A DNA stretch of 64,000 nucleotides, from NCBI GenBank assembly GCA_040414675.1, contig JBEDUN010000040.1, positions 34,436-98,435 on the forward strand, written 5' to 3'. Positions 1 to 9,953 of the stretch are shown one piece after another. The stretch's first letter is position 1. The number at the start of each line of letters is the position of its first letter. The notes under the pieces are model-generated. The model did not search any database and was not told the DNA's origin. It worked only from the letters and a program-made list of their open reading frames with translations. A program made the position numbers and the translations under genes. The DNA comes from JARBAU01 sp040414675 (lineage in GTDB: Archaea > Thermoproteota > Nitrososphaeria > Nitrososphaerales > Nitrososphaeraceae).

Positions 1-252
1 CTCCAAAAAATACTGAATGAAAAGACAAAGATTACTTTCTTCGCTACAGGCAAACAGGGCAAGTACTACGATTTGGTTAAGGGTAAAGTGGATGTTGATT
101 TTGTTGTTAGATTAGAACGAAAGAACGACAGTCACACCATCTCAAATAAGACATTTGACTTTTCAAAAACGACTGTTAGACAACTTATTCAAGACGGATA
201 TAACGAGAGTAAAGAACAGATGAAAAAGGTTATCATAGAAAGCAAAAGCTGA
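1..252 (+). CDS. Patatin-like phospholipase, C-terminal fragment (cut by window start)
   Basis: An open frame enters from the left edge and stops at TGA 250-252, giving 83 residues of a C-terminus. The ending FDFSKTTVRQLIQDGYNESK resembles the end of the complete patatin-like protein at 38459-39748 (ADFSPKTIRELITQGEIKTM). Patatin/DUF3734-type lipases often end in such a 'DFS..TIR.LI..G' helix, so I infer a second patatin-like lipid acyl hydrolase. The catalytic GxSxG and Asp parts lie outside the window, so the assignment rests on this tail alone. Confidence 0.6.
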   Translation, partial: LQKILNEKTKITFFATGKQGKYYDLVKGKVDVDFVVRLERKNDSHTISNKTFDFSKTTVRQLIQDGYNESKEQMKKVIIESKS

Positions 253-769
253 CCTTTTAGATCTTAACTTATCTTATTCACTAGTATTTTCTGCACTATA
301 GCGATTTTATTCAAGTCATAATTTTTAGATTCGCTACACAGATAGCATAAAGTGGATAATAATATATCGGTAAAGTACTACATATAATATCATAAGCAGT
401 ACATAGATGAGCAAATCCAGAGAATGAGTAAGTGACATAAAACGCGAGTAATAAATGAGCTAAAGTGTACCTTTTAGATAGTTTCAAATGGTGCTAATTT
501 GGCAAACACTATAATTGGAAACGATCCTTACGACAATGGTTACTGTAATCTTAATCCATAGACATAGAAAGTCTGGTTAATAAATAGTAACGATGACCGA
601 CTTATTATAAATAACATCGTAGTTTAGTTTTTTTGCAGTATTACATGGAAAATGATATAGCCATTGATAATAGTTTTGCAGTTTTTATTGTTAATAGTAA
701 TTATGAATGAATGCCTAAGATATTTCCATATTGCAGTACCTTATCATTGCAAGAAAAAAATAATCCAGT
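253..769. other. Intergenic, no gene seen
   Basis: AT-rich spacer after the lipase fragment. Both strands are broken by frequent stops. The only longer frame (664-867, plus) runs antisense into the 3' end of the decarboxylase gene and has no recognisable protein character. Confidence 0.6.
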
Positions 770-2482
770 CTAACGTACCTTTTTACCAAGCGACTCGGTT
801 AGCCGTCGCAAAGCTGGTGATCCATCATAAGCATCCAAACGTACATCTAGTATACACAAATCTTTAAGGTAGATTTTTTCAGCAGCTGTGAGAGATTCGT
901 CCATTTGATTTTCAGTCTGTACTATAAAACCTTTCCCTCTACCTATAATCTCAGGAATACGATGATAATTCCAAGGCAAAACATCGTTAAATGGGCCATC
1001 AAGCATTGGACGTTCCGTTCCATATCCCTTGTTGTTTAAAATAATAATTATTGGATTTAATCCAAATCTACTAATTGTCGATATCTCCATGCCAGTCATC
1101 TGAAAGGCTCCATCTCCCACTATTACAATAGGACGTAGATTTGGATTTGCTAGTTGAGCTCCAATGGCGGCAGGGACAGCAAATCCCATTGAACAATAGT
1201 AAGCAGGTGATAGAAATTCTACTTTTCCGTGCATAGTCAAGTCTAGAGCACCAAATAAAGAATCGCCAAGATCGGCTATAATGACCACATTATCAGCAAT
1301 AGATAAGTTTAGACGTTCAAACAATCGTTTTACAGTTATCCTTTTATTTCTTGTAGCTAAGAAAGGCTTATCGACATTATAGTTGTTGTTACTGTTCTTC
1401 ATGAAGCCCTGTTTTCGAACTAGTTCAAAATCCTTTCTTTCCAACTTTGCGTCCAGCAAACCAGTAAGAAAGTCTTGTAAAAGCACATTTTCAAAGCTAT
1501 GATGTTTGATTGATAATTTCTCACTTGTAACATAAATGCTTTTAGATTCTTCAATTGGCGTAGAAGAAATACTAAAATTAATATCTGTCATCAAAGTACC
1601 AAGTAAAATTAAACAGTCACTTGATTCAACAAATCTCTTGACGAACGGATGTCCCATAGCACCCTGATATACACCAATGTAACATGGATCATCCTCACTT
1701 ATTACCGACTTACTTAAGATAGTTGCCACTATAGGAATATTTGTCTTGTAAGCTAACTGCAGTATTTTGTCTTGTAATGCAAAACGATGAATCTCAACCC
1801 CTGCAATAATAACTGGCTGTTTTGAAGAATTTATCATTGCTGTTGCTTCCGCTAAGGCTTCTTGCATAGAATCAATATCCGTTTCAAGCTCAACTTTTGT
1901 AGTAGTGGTAGTTCTTGGTGAAACGGAATGGAGGTCAATATGTGGATCTTGGTAAATAGGTTCTGAAATTTTATCTCGCGGTAGCTCGATATATACTGGT
2001 CTCTTATATCTAATGGCGGAGGACAGGACTCGATCTATATCTTTGGCAGCTGTTAGAGAATTGTCTATAAGAACAGAATCAATAGTTATATGTTCAAAGA
2101 TTCTTTGCTGCGTATCAAAATCTTTAACCTTATGATGAAGAAGTGGATTCTTTATACGTTCTTTTATTCCTGGTGCGCCAGATATCACTACAACGGGTGA
2201 TTTTTCAGCATATGCCTGAGCTGCGGCATTAACAACTTTTAATCCACCCACGCAATATGTCACACACACAACACCTAATCCATTGATACGAGCGTATGCG
2301 TCTGCTGCAAATGCTGCTCCTTGTTCATCGCATGTATTGATAACCTTCAGTTTGTTTGATTGAATTAACTCGTGATAAAATCCAAGTACAAAATCTCCTG
2401 GAACACCAAAGACATGACGAACACCATAGTTATACAGACGTTGAATAAGATAACTGCCAACATTTTCGCTGGGGTCAGACAT
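770..2482 (-). CDS. Thiamine-diphosphate-dependent 2-oxoacid (pyruvate/indolepyruvate-type) decarboxylase
   Basis: A 570-residue protein with the full three-domain architecture of the pyruvate/indolepyruvate/phenylpyruvate decarboxylase family: N-terminal PYR domain with the cofactor-activating Glu (CDEQGAAFAADAYAR, E53), central domain, and C-terminal PP domain with the ThDP/Mg motif GDGAFQMT (456-463) followed by NNKGYGTE (N483, N484, E489). The His pair typical of the decarboxylase branch is present (LLHHKVKDFD, H116-H117), which argues against acetolactate synthase. The family removes CO2 non-oxidatively from 2-oxo acids to give aldehydes in the cytosol; the substrate cannot be read from sequence. 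It is transcribed away from the next gene and has no obvious operon partner. Length is normal for the family. Confidence 0.88.
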   Translation of the reverse strand: MSDPSENVGSYLIQRLYNYGVRHVFGVPGDFVLGFYHELIQSNKLKVINTCDEQGAAFAADAYARINGLGVVCVTYCVGGLKVVNAAAQAYAEKSPVVVISGAPGIKERIKNPLLHHKVKDFDTQQRIFEHITIDSVLIDNSLTAAKDIDRVLSSAIRYKRPVYIELPRDKISEPIYQDPHIDLHSVSPRTTTTTKVELETDIDSMQEALAEATAMINSSKQPVIIAGVEIHRFALQDKILQLAYKTNIPIVATILSKSVISEDDPCYIGVYQGAMGHPFVKRFVESSDCLILLGTLMTDINFSISSTPIEESKSIYVTSEKLSIKHHSFENVLLQDFLTGLLDAKLERKDFELVRKQGFMKNSNNNYNVDKPFLATRNKRITVKRLFERLNLSIADNVVIIADLGDSLFGALDLTMHGKVEFLSPAYYCSMGFAVPAAIGAQLANPNLRPIVIVGDGAFQMTGMEISTISRFGLNPIIIILNNKGYGTERPMLDGPFNDVLPWNYHRIPEIIGRGKGFIVQTENQMDESLTAAEKIYLKDLCILDVRLDAYDGSPALRRLTESLGKKVR

Positions 2483-3022
2483 GTATTATTAAGTCTGAGA
2501 ATGTGAGGTCTAATTAATAAAAATTAATCAAATTATTCCTAAAGTTCTGCATTTTAGTGTTGTATTAGATATCAAATATTATAGTTGGTTTTTGTTTATG
2601 TGTATCAAATACCGTTTCAGAATTTAATAGCAAGTATCTAACAATCGAAGGCAGGCGGCAGAGAGACATAATAATCATTCTTGGTCTATCCAGAATCTTT
2701 CCTACAAAAATCAATAAATGATAGTCACAAGAATTGTAACTATGATGACGAATACTGGATTTCAGAAATCCCAAAATTCAGAGTGTTAGATAGTTAGATA
2801 GTTAGATCGAGTACATTTGTTGTTAGTTATTATGTATATCATTATGGAGTCACTCAACATAAGTATACATCAGTTAATTAATTTAGTTCAGAATGAAATT
2901 GAGTATTGTATACTATATTTTTGATTTTGGTCAATGCCGCTGCTACCAGTACACATTACTCGATTATTCAGTAAAATTATTACTAAACACATTATAACCA
3001 AGATTTAGACTATAAATTAAAT
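2483..3022. other. Divergent promoter region
   Basis: Spacer between the divergently transcribed decarboxylase and beta-helix genes. It is AT-rich and must hold both promoters. A 69-codon minus-strand frame (2565-2774) has no protein-like features and was not called. Confidence 0.5.
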
Positions 3023-4327
3023 GTGAATACTTCTTTCATAATTGTGTCATTTCTAATACTGGGAGTATCCAGTGCTATAATACCTGCGTCGCATTCACCT
3101 ATTTCAACACAACTGTACGTGTACAATGTAAAGGGCAAGACTGCCAGCATAGCGGATGATAATTATAATCGATTTGATACTAATTATAATATTAGCAATC
3201 AAGCAAACTCTGACAATTGTATAAGTTATGATAAATCTGAAAGGTCTATTCTCATATCATGTGGTTTAGTGCATCTAACAGATATTGCCAATCAAATAAA
3301 CGAACAAAACGTGATAAAAAAAGAATCTGACGGAAATTGGCTATTAAATGCAGGTATAATAATTGAAAAAGGGGCTACACTTATTTTAGATCCTCGAGAT
3401 ACAAAATGGTTGAAAATATTAGCAGATGGAAACGTTGCACATGGTATTCATGTTTATGGTAGTTTGGCCATTGATTCTATAAAATTGACATCGTGGAATC
3501 CAAGTACAAATAATTATGCTCAGAGCTACGGTTCAAGGGAAACCTCAGGAAAGATAACACATCCAGGAGCTCCAAGGCCGTTTATTAGGATTGAATCTGG
3601 TTCGACCGGCACTACAAATATCACAAATTCTGAGATAGCATACTTAGGATATGAGGGTGGTTGGGGATCCGGAACTTCAGGCATTCATTATCATAATGGT
3701 GGAGATGGAAGCATAATAAGAAATAACAGGATACATAATCTCTATTTTGGATTCTATTCTAATAGCGTTGGTAATATGCTTATAGAGAATAATCTATTCT
3801 ATAATAATGGACATTATGGCATTGACCCACATACTGGAGCCCACGATATGATAATTAGAAACAATACGGTCTATGAGAATAATGGTACAGCGATAATTTG
3901 TTCACTTGATTGTTACAACATATTGATTGAAAAAAATAATGTCTATAGCAACAATGGGTATGGAATAACCTTCAGTAGAAATATGACAAATTCAGTGGTT
4001 AGAAACAATTTTGTGCATAATCAGAATAACGCCATCTTTGTTTCAGCATCACACAATAATGAAGTTTACAACAATACCATTTTTAACTCTGATGACGGGA
4101 TTAGCTTTGCAAATGGGTCTTCAAACAATAAGGTACACGATAACAGAATAATCAATTCTGTTAATGCTTTGAGATTCAATGCAGATTCTCATGAAAATAC
4201 ACTATATTCCAACAAAATAGTTAATGCAACACAGAATACAATAAAATATGACGATGACCAAAATACAAAAGGCGACAACAATACCAATACCAATACCAAT
4301 AACAATGCCTTTGATAGGAATAATTGA
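3023..4327 (+). CDS. Secreted right-handed beta-helix protein, mannuronan C5-epimerase-like
   Basis: A 434-residue exported protein: hydrophobic signal segment (about residues 1-20), then a parallel beta-helix built from repeated Asn-rich coils (IRNN, IENN, VRNN, VYNN) from about residue 195 to 400, and a low-complexity Asn/Thr tail. The segment YGIDPHTGAHDMIIRNNTVY (265-284) matches the AlgG alginate-epimerase signature around its catalytic DPHD; here it reads DPHT, so the catalytic His (H270) is present but the second Asp is Thr. I infer a polysaccharide epimerase or lyase acting on extracellular matrix. NosD/CASH-type folds without this activity are the alternative. The start is GTG; the ATG two bases upstream is out of frame. 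Confidence 0.7.
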   Translation: MNTSFIIVSFLILGVSSAIIPASHSPISTQLYVYNVKGKTASIADDNYNRFDTNYNISNQANSDNCISYDKSERSILISCGLVHLTDIANQINEQNVIKKESDGNWLLNAGIIIEKGATLILDPRDTKWLKILADGNVAHGIHVYGSLAIDSIKLTSWNPSTNNYAQSYGSRETSGKITHPGAPRPFIRIESGSTGTTNITNSEIAYLGYEGGWGSGTSGIHYHNGGDGSIIRNNRIHNLYFGFYSNSVGNMLIENNLFYNNGHYGIDPHTGAHDMIIRNNTVYENNGTAIICSLDCYNILIEKNNVYSNNGYGITFSRNMTNSVVRNNFVHNQNNAIFVSASHNNEVYNNTIFNSDDGISFANGSSNNKVHDNRIINSVNALRFNADSHENTLYSNKIVNATQNTIKYDDDQNTKGDNNTNTNTNNNAFDRNN

Positions 4328-4844
4328 CAAGTGGTTTGATAGCGGATGTCTTTCATCTTCAGATCGTCTTCATGTGTTTATGAATTGTGTTAGTTAAAAC
4401 CTGAAGTCGCTATTCGATTCATACAAACGAAGGGATTGTCTAACTAGCTACTTTGTTTGTATTTTTTAAGAGTTGGAATAGCTAGATGGTCTAGTTGATA
4501 ATATAATACACAAGCCTGACTATATTAGTATCCGAATTCTCTAAGTCATTGGTTTGGTATAAGAAGTCACAGATAACTATATCAATTGTTGTTCTTTGTC
4601 TCTTCTTGTTTTCTTATTTACTAATTCATAGTCTCTATCTCTGATAAAACTACACCTACAACAAGCTAGACTAGTACCCAGATATTTAGTTAGGCGGTTA
4701 AGGCGATGGTTATCTTTTAGATAATGTTGAACCCAAGAGACAGATATCTGTTGAAGAAGGAACAAATAATAGATGATAATTAATGACCGAAGATGATGGA
4801 TGGTGAGATCAGCTCACCAGGTTGATAGAATTGAATAAATATCC
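4328..4844. other. Intergenic between convergent genes
   Basis: No gene supported. A 62-codon minus-strand frame (4577-4765) has a CCRC cluster but no family resemblance and no promoter that I can see. Confidence 0.5.
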
Positions 4845-5336
4845 TCAAGTTATGTTGACTAGAAAATTTTTCTCTGCAATAGAATTGTTTTCCCAGCTTC
4901 TTTTATATAGCATCTTTATAAGAGTTGTTCCTGTAGACATACCTTTGAAAACAAAGGTATCTGTACCAGAAGCCCCCATGAGCAAAGATGATGGCTTAAA
5001 GCTATGAGAAACTAGTTTCACAATGCTCGAGTTAAATATTGGTATCCAGTCATAACCTGTAGTAGGATTTGATTTAAGATATAGACTAAACACTTGATCT
5101 TTAGATATAGAGATATTATCTCCTAGCTGGCGGCTATCGGTTTGGTTTTCGAGGTTACTAGAATTAACTGCAGTGGAATTTATTTTATAGTTAGCTAATA
5201 TTACTAGATTTAGTGTATTTTGATCTATATTTGACGTTGCCCAGCCTACCTGCATCTGACTACAAACTAGAGTCGTAGATAAAACAAGGGCGATAACTAC
5301 ACTTGGTATTTTCCAACTGTCTATTTTGATAAGCAT
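4845..5336 (-). CDS. Secreted chagasin-family (I42) cysteine protease inhibitor
   Basis: A 163-residue protein with an N-terminal signal peptide (hydrophobic VIALVLSTTLV, about residues 14-24) and a C-terminal chagasin-like domain (about 70-163). The three inhibitory loops of the family are visible: NPTTGYDW, GASGTDTFVF and YKRSWENN (the family consensus has RPW). Chagasin-type proteins block papain-family (C1) peptidases by inserting these loops into the active-site cleft. Export suggests it acts outside the cell, on the archaeon's own or foreign proteases. A second, leaderless chagasin-like protein lies at 10872-11177 next to a C1 peptidase. Confidence 0.8.
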   Translation of the reverse strand: MLIKIDSWKIPSVVIALVLSTTLVCSQMQVGWATSNIDQNTLNLVILANYKINSTAVNSSNLENQTDSRQLGDNISISKDQVFSLYLKSNPTTGYDWIPIFNSSIVKLVSHSFKPSSLLMGASGTDTFVFKGMSTGTTLIKMLYKRSWENNSIAEKNFLVNIT

Positions 5337-5806
5337 GAGCTATCAGCAGCAGGATCAGTGTTCTAGTTAAGATTTAAATTAAGGCATTAGAAAGTGTTTG
5401 ACACTTTACTCGTAATATCTTGTACTGTAATCTTTTGATTAAACAAGCGTAATGGTATTTATGATTACAAAGATATCTTGCAGATACACAGTATGCATAT
5501 GATAGATACTAGATGGTCGTTTACACTATAGTTTGTATAGTCAGCTATAATTAAGAATGTTCTAAAACATATTCTTATCAGGACAGGAATAGTAACCCGC
5601 CCGCTCGCTTAGACATTAGAAAAAGAAGGATATATTCTACCAGTATCAGCAGCAGCATCAGCAAAGCAATAATAATAATTGTAATCACTGCACTTAGCTC
5701 TACAATCGTATAGAGGAATCCTCCCAGTACAATGCAATACAATAACGAGTTAATATGCGATATTTTAAATTAGGCACAAAAAGTGAGAATATAATATCTA
5801 ATCATC
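5337..5806. other. Divergent promoter region of inhibitor and glyA
   Basis: No coding content seen. An AT element TATTTTAAATTA (5761-5772) lies about 40 nt before the glyA ATG and is the best TATA-box candidate, implying a short or absent leader. Confidence 0.4.
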
Positions 5807-7138
5807 ATGAATGCTCTAGAGTCATACAACAAGATCTTCGATTTAATGAAAGAACATCACACATGGTTTGATAAATCGATACCTCTCATTGCCAGTGAAA
5901 ATATACCCAGTACCGCAGTAAGAGAAGCAATAATTTCTGACTTTGGCAACAGATACGCTGAAGGCTGGCCTGGAGAGAGAGTATATGCTGGATGCAAATA
6001 CATAGATCAAGTAGAGATTATTTGTAACGATTTGGCGAAGACCGTTTTTGGGGCCGAATTTGCAGATTGTAGAGCAACTTCTGGTGTAGTTGCTAACCTT
6101 GCTATTTATGCAGCATTTTCTAAACCTGGCGATTATATGCTTGCAGCATCTATTCCTTCAGGTGGTCATATTTCCCATGGTAAGAAAGAGCATTCAGGAA
6201 CAGCTGGGCTTGTACATGGATTAAATATTGAACATTATCCCTTTTCAAAAGAAGAAATGACAATAGACGTAGATGCTACGAAAAAGAAAATTGAAGAAAT
6301 GAGTAAAGATAACAGAGCTCCAAGTATGGGAATGTTTGGTGGTAGTCTATTTCTATTTCCACATCCCGTAAAGGAGTTGGCTAATTTTATGCATGATCAT
6401 AATATGTACATAAACTATGATGGGGCACATGTTGCAGGATTGATTGCTGGTGGTCAGTTCCAAGATCCTCTTAAAGAAGGAGCTGATTCAATGACTATGA
6501 GCTCACACAAAACATTGTGGGGTCCTCAAGGAGGAATTATAGTATCATTACAAAAATATGCCGAATCCATCAAGAAGGCAGTATTTCCTGGCATCACAAG
6601 TAGTCATCATTTGCATCATGTTGCTGGCAAAGCTATTGCCCTTGCTGAATCATTAGAATTTGGAAGAGATTATGCAATACAAGTTATCAAAAATGCCAAA
6701 GCTATTGCAGAGGCTCTAGCTAATTTAGGATTCGATGTTTTGGGAGAAAAAAGAGGATATACTGCATCACATCAACTTGCCGTAGATGTTTCAAAGTTTG
6801 AAGACGGTGGTACTATAGAAAGAGATCTGGAAAACGCTAACATAATTTTAAATAGACAGCTACTACCGGGAGATATAAAAGCTGGCAGACATTACATGCA
6901 TCCAAGCGGAATAAGAATTGGAGTTCCAGAAATCACAAGATTAGGAATGAAAGAAAGTGAAATGAAAGAAGTTGCAAACTTTATTAAGCGTGTAGTGATA
7001 GATAAACAAGATCCCTTTTTAATAGCAAATGATGTGGCAGAGTTCAGAAAACAATTCCAAAAAATACATTATGCATTTGATAATGCTGTTGACGCGTACG
7101 AATACATAGATGTTATTCATCATAGGAAAGCAAGTTAG
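5807..7138 (+). CDS. glyA: Serine hydroxymethyltransferase (archaeal type)
   Basis: A 443-residue PLP-dependent fold-type I enzyme. It converts serine and a tetrahydropterin cofactor to glycine and the methylene-pterin, supplying one-carbon units in the cytosol. The PLP lysine is K235 in MSSHKTLWGPQGG (the usual motif is THKTLRGPRGG), and the PLP ring contacts D205 and H208 are in YDGAHVAG. The N-terminal LIASENIPS and RYAEGWPGERVYAGC motifs also fit the family. Length is slightly above the bacterial 415-420. It is a single gene with its own upstream AT box. Confidence 0.95.
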   Translation: MNALESYNKIFDLMKEHHTWFDKSIPLIASENIPSTAVREAIISDFGNRYAEGWPGERVYAGCKYIDQVEIICNDLAKTVFGAEFADCRATSGVVANLAIYAAFSKPGDYMLAASIPSGGHISHGKKEHSGTAGLVHGLNIEHYPFSKEEMTIDVDATKKKIEEMSKDNRAPSMGMFGGSLFLFPHPVKELANFMHDHNMYINYDGAHVAGLIAGGQFQDPLKEGADSMTMSSHKTLWGPQGGIIVSLQKYAESIKKAVFPGITSSHHLHHVAGKAIALAESLEFGRDYAIQVIKNAKAIAEALANLGFDVLGEKRGYTASHQLAVDVSKFEDGGTIERDLENANIILNRQLLPGDIKAGRHYMHPSGIRIGVPEITRLGMKESEMKEVANFIKRVVIDKQDPFLIANDVAEFRKQFQKIHYAFDNAVDAYEYIDVIHHRKAS

Positions 7139-7615
7139 TTTGAAATAGAATATCAATATGAGAAATTTAACACGAATTTCAAGGCAATTCGAATGAACGT
7201 CTTGTCAGTTCGTACATATGCATATCATGCATGAAAGTCTAAATTCTTAATATATTTGGCAGATTGCTTTGAAACTACAAACTTGACGAAAGAGTGCATC
7301 TTTGCTATTTTTATAGTCATATGGTTTGGATTATATTTCAATGGTCAGTCAATTAGAGTTTAAAATATAGAATAAATGAAAGGAACGATCTACTATTAAT
7401 CTTACTATATTGATTGATTTTCAAAATTGGAAATCAGCAGAAAATACTAATGCGATTTCCGCTATTGATTTTACAGTCTTTCATAATCTATCTTCATAAT
7501 GACAACTTTTTGATTGATTATTTTCTAAAACTGATTTGTTCCTAATTATAGGAATTCATAAAAATGAATGTGGATGACATTCTCAATATCTATTTATTAA
7601 TATGTAGACAGAATA
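7139..7615. other. Intergenic between convergent genes
   Basis: AT-rich, stops in all frames, nothing recognised. Confidence 0.6.
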
Positions 7616-7927
7616 TTAATCTGAAGGATATTCAACGCATCGATAATATATCAAGCCATTTATTGTGATATCCTCAATTTTTGCCATTGTAAACATTTTG
7701 TCAGTACGATCAGATCTTTTTGATATTATTCCAGCTGTAATGTTACTGAATAATTCAGTCAAGCTGAGTTTTACCATTGCATGATTAACTTCATCTTCTT
7801 TTATCCCAACAGCGTCAGCAATTTCCTTTGCTGAAAACCCTTTTCCTTTATTATGACACAAAAATTGAATTATCACTGTATTAATATTTTTGTGTGCATC
7901 AAACTCGGCTGCATCTATCGGTGCCAT
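7616..7927 (-). CDS. Winged-helix DNA-binding protein
   Basis: A 103-residue protein. Residues 18-75 form a winged helix-turn-helix: helix 'NTVIIQFLCHNKGKGFSAKE', then IADAVGIKEDEVNHAMVKL as the recognition helix pair, and a beta wing ending around RTDKMFTMAK. It is likely a small sequence-specific transcription regulator of the kind that is very abundant in Nitrososphaerales. Target unknown; no partner gene on the same strand. Confidence 0.65.
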   Translation of the reverse strand: MAPIDAAEFDAHKNINTVIIQFLCHNKGKGFSAKEIADAVGIKEDEVNHAMVKLSLTELFSNITAGIISKRSDRTDKMFTMAKIEDITINGLIYYRCVEYPSD

Positions 7928-8647
7928 AACGAATCATATGCGCGAGCTTATATAACAAACATACTGTTACACCATTATGTATGTGTAATTTAGAAAACCA
8001 AGTTTATCGATTGGACTATTTTTCGAAGATTTATAGTCGAAATTAAAAGATCTGACATAATACGCATTCCTAGATTGAAATATCATAAAATATTAAAACT
8101 GTTAATTATAATCATTTCCATGTAAGGTGAGATCTACCATGATTATCCATCAGAATAGGTTTTGCGTGTTATAATCATCTACGCAAAATTGTTCGGCACT
8201 GATGAATGATAATTCTATTTCATTTGCAAGCCAGAATTGGCCTGAATTGAGAAAATAATTTACTCAAGCTTCTTTCGGATCTTTTTCTAGATTACTATAA
8301 TCATTTACCTGCTTTGGATAGTACTTTTTTAATAGGATGAGATCATTTAGAAGAGATTAGGATTTTTTCAAGTTTCCTGAAAACTGATGCGATGAGTTTG
8401 GTAATTTTGATTGTCTATCAATTTTAAATAACAATATGCATTACACCGGGTCTTGACTAAATTTTAGTGTATATGTCTTCGCATTGCAATTATAGTTGTA
8501 AAGATGCATAGCACGATCCACATATTCTTATATATTTGTCTTGGGTTGGCTATACGAGTTTCGAAAATATTAGTACTAGTAAATTCCTAAGTATCAATAC
8601 TATCTCTTAGTTCAGAATTTCTCTTTTTTCTTATTTGGAATTAGATA
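7928..8647. other. Long intergenic region
   Basis: About 720 bp without a supportable gene on either strand, uniformly AT-rich. Confidence 0.5.
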
Positions 8648-8773
8648 TTATTTCAAATTCATCCTGCGGTCATTCCATGCGTTCGACTTTGCAACATCTT
8701 TTGCAAAGTCGATATGGGGATATTGTTTGATAAACTGCAATTCTATTTGTTTATTTTTGGGATTCGAATACAT
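8648..8773 (-). CDS. Possible small protein, 41 aa, unknown
   Basis: An ATG-initiated frame on the minus strand with protein-like composition: a charged N-terminus (MYSNPKNKQIE) and the run FIKQYPHIDFAKDVAKSNAW. It sits downstream of, and on the same strand as, the coiled-coil gene at 8892-9953. It could be a genuine small protein or the surviving end of a larger decayed gene. No family recognised. Confidence 0.3.
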   Translation of the reverse strand: MYSNPKNKQIELQFIKQYPHIDFAKDVAKSNAWNDRRMNLK

Positions 8774-8891
8774 GATTTGATTGCCTATCGAGATTTTGTA
8801 TTTTGATACTTTAAGATTAGTAATAATACTTATAATTTTATTTAATCAGTTCATCAGTCTAATTCTCGCAATGATGTTGTACCTTATAGTC

Positions 8892-9953
8892 TCAAATACT
8901 TATCATCCCTAGTTGTTTGTTAATATGCACACGCAAACTTGCGTTCACTACGCAAATCATCATGATATTCTGTTGAAATTTTATAGCCTCTTTTCTCAGA
9001 ACTTCCGCATAGGAAGTTCGATTTGATATTTCATTATGACACCTATCTGCAACCTTGATAATATCAGGTTCAGTTAATCCTCGTTGTAATAGTCCAGTGA
9101 TGACTGGTCCCACAAAGTGTTGGGCCTGTACTCTCTGCAATTCATTTTCTCGTTCCTTTCCAAGGTTCTGAATTTCTGATTGAAGTTTTTCTATCTTCAG
9201 ATCAAACCCTACTTTAGAATTATACTGAGTATCTATGTCTTCAATGAATTTGCTTACTGCCAAGCAGTAGTTTATGCCATTTGAGATTGCAATATTTATG
9301 ATCTTATCAAGCAAAGTTTTCAGTTGGCTTGAACCAAATCCCATTTCTGCAAGTTGATTGTATATAGGTAGGTTTTCCGAGTGCGCATAGATTTTGTCTT
9401 CCAACGAAGACTCTTGCTGGCGAAGGTTCGCAATACGCTTTTCAAATTCTTCTATAGCTATCTCTAGTGCTAGTTTCTTGCCATCCAAATATTGAATATC
9501 TTCAAGTTCTGCAACTAGCTTCCTGGGATCGTCTCCATATTTTTCAATGCATTTAATAGTTTTGGCAAATTTGGGAAGATCTTCGTTGATAGATATATTA
9601 TAGCTATCCAGCACTTGCTTTGCATCAGTATACGACTTGATCTCTAATTCTGCCATTTTCTTTTGCTGCAAAGCCAAGTCCCTGGCGTTTTCGATTTCCA
9701 ACTTTTGGTTCTTGACAGTCGATACATCATTCTTTAAATCTTTAACTTCGCTCTCCAAGTCCTTCTTTTCGGCTATCTGTTTGACTATCTTTTCGTCCAC
9801 ACACTCATCAATTTTATTTAATGGAATGTGGTTTTCATCTGAAATTCTGATAAGTTCTTTTATAGATATAGCAAACTTACTTGGTGTAACTTCAAATTCC
9901 TTACATTTTTTGTATATATCTTCGATCAATTGTGCGGCCGCATCTGCATCCAT
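8892..9953 (-). CDS. Coiled-coil protein of unknown function
   Basis: A 353-residue, almost entirely helical protein, with long heptad-rich segments (about 70-130 and 165-200, and again 240-275) separated by a compact helical region; a C-terminal globular piece follows. There is no signal peptide or membrane segment. I do not recognise a named family. Its ATG (9953) lies only 5 bp from a perfect 15-bp tandem repeat, and its first 22 bases are antisense to the annotated start of the divergent protease. There is therefore no normal promoter space, which suggests a rearrangement at its 5' end and possibly a missing N-terminus. Confidence 0.65.
   Translation of the reverse strand: MDADAAAQLIEDIYKKCKEFEVTPSKFAISIKELIRISDENHIPLNKIDECVDEKIVKQIAEKKDLESEVKDLKNDVSTVKNQKLEIENARDLALQQKKMAELEIKSYTDAKQVLDSYNISINEDLPKFAKTIKCIEKYGDDPRKLVAELEDIQYLDGKKLALEIAIEEFEKRIANLRQQESSLEDKIYAHSENLPIYNQLAEMGFGSSQLKTLLDKIINIAISNGINYCLAVSKFIEDIDTQYNSKVGFDLKIEKLQSEIQNLGKERENELQRVQAQHFVGPVITGLLQRGLTEPDIIKVADRCHNEISNRTSYAEVLRKEAIKFQQNIMMICVVNASLRVHINKQLGMISI

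Noticed and set aside
664..867. 67-codon plus-strand frame
   Set aside because: Overlaps the decarboxylase 3' end antisense and has no domain-like features.
4577..4765. 62-codon minus-strand frame with a CCRC cluster
   Set aside because: Too few ligands, no promoter seen and no family resemblance.
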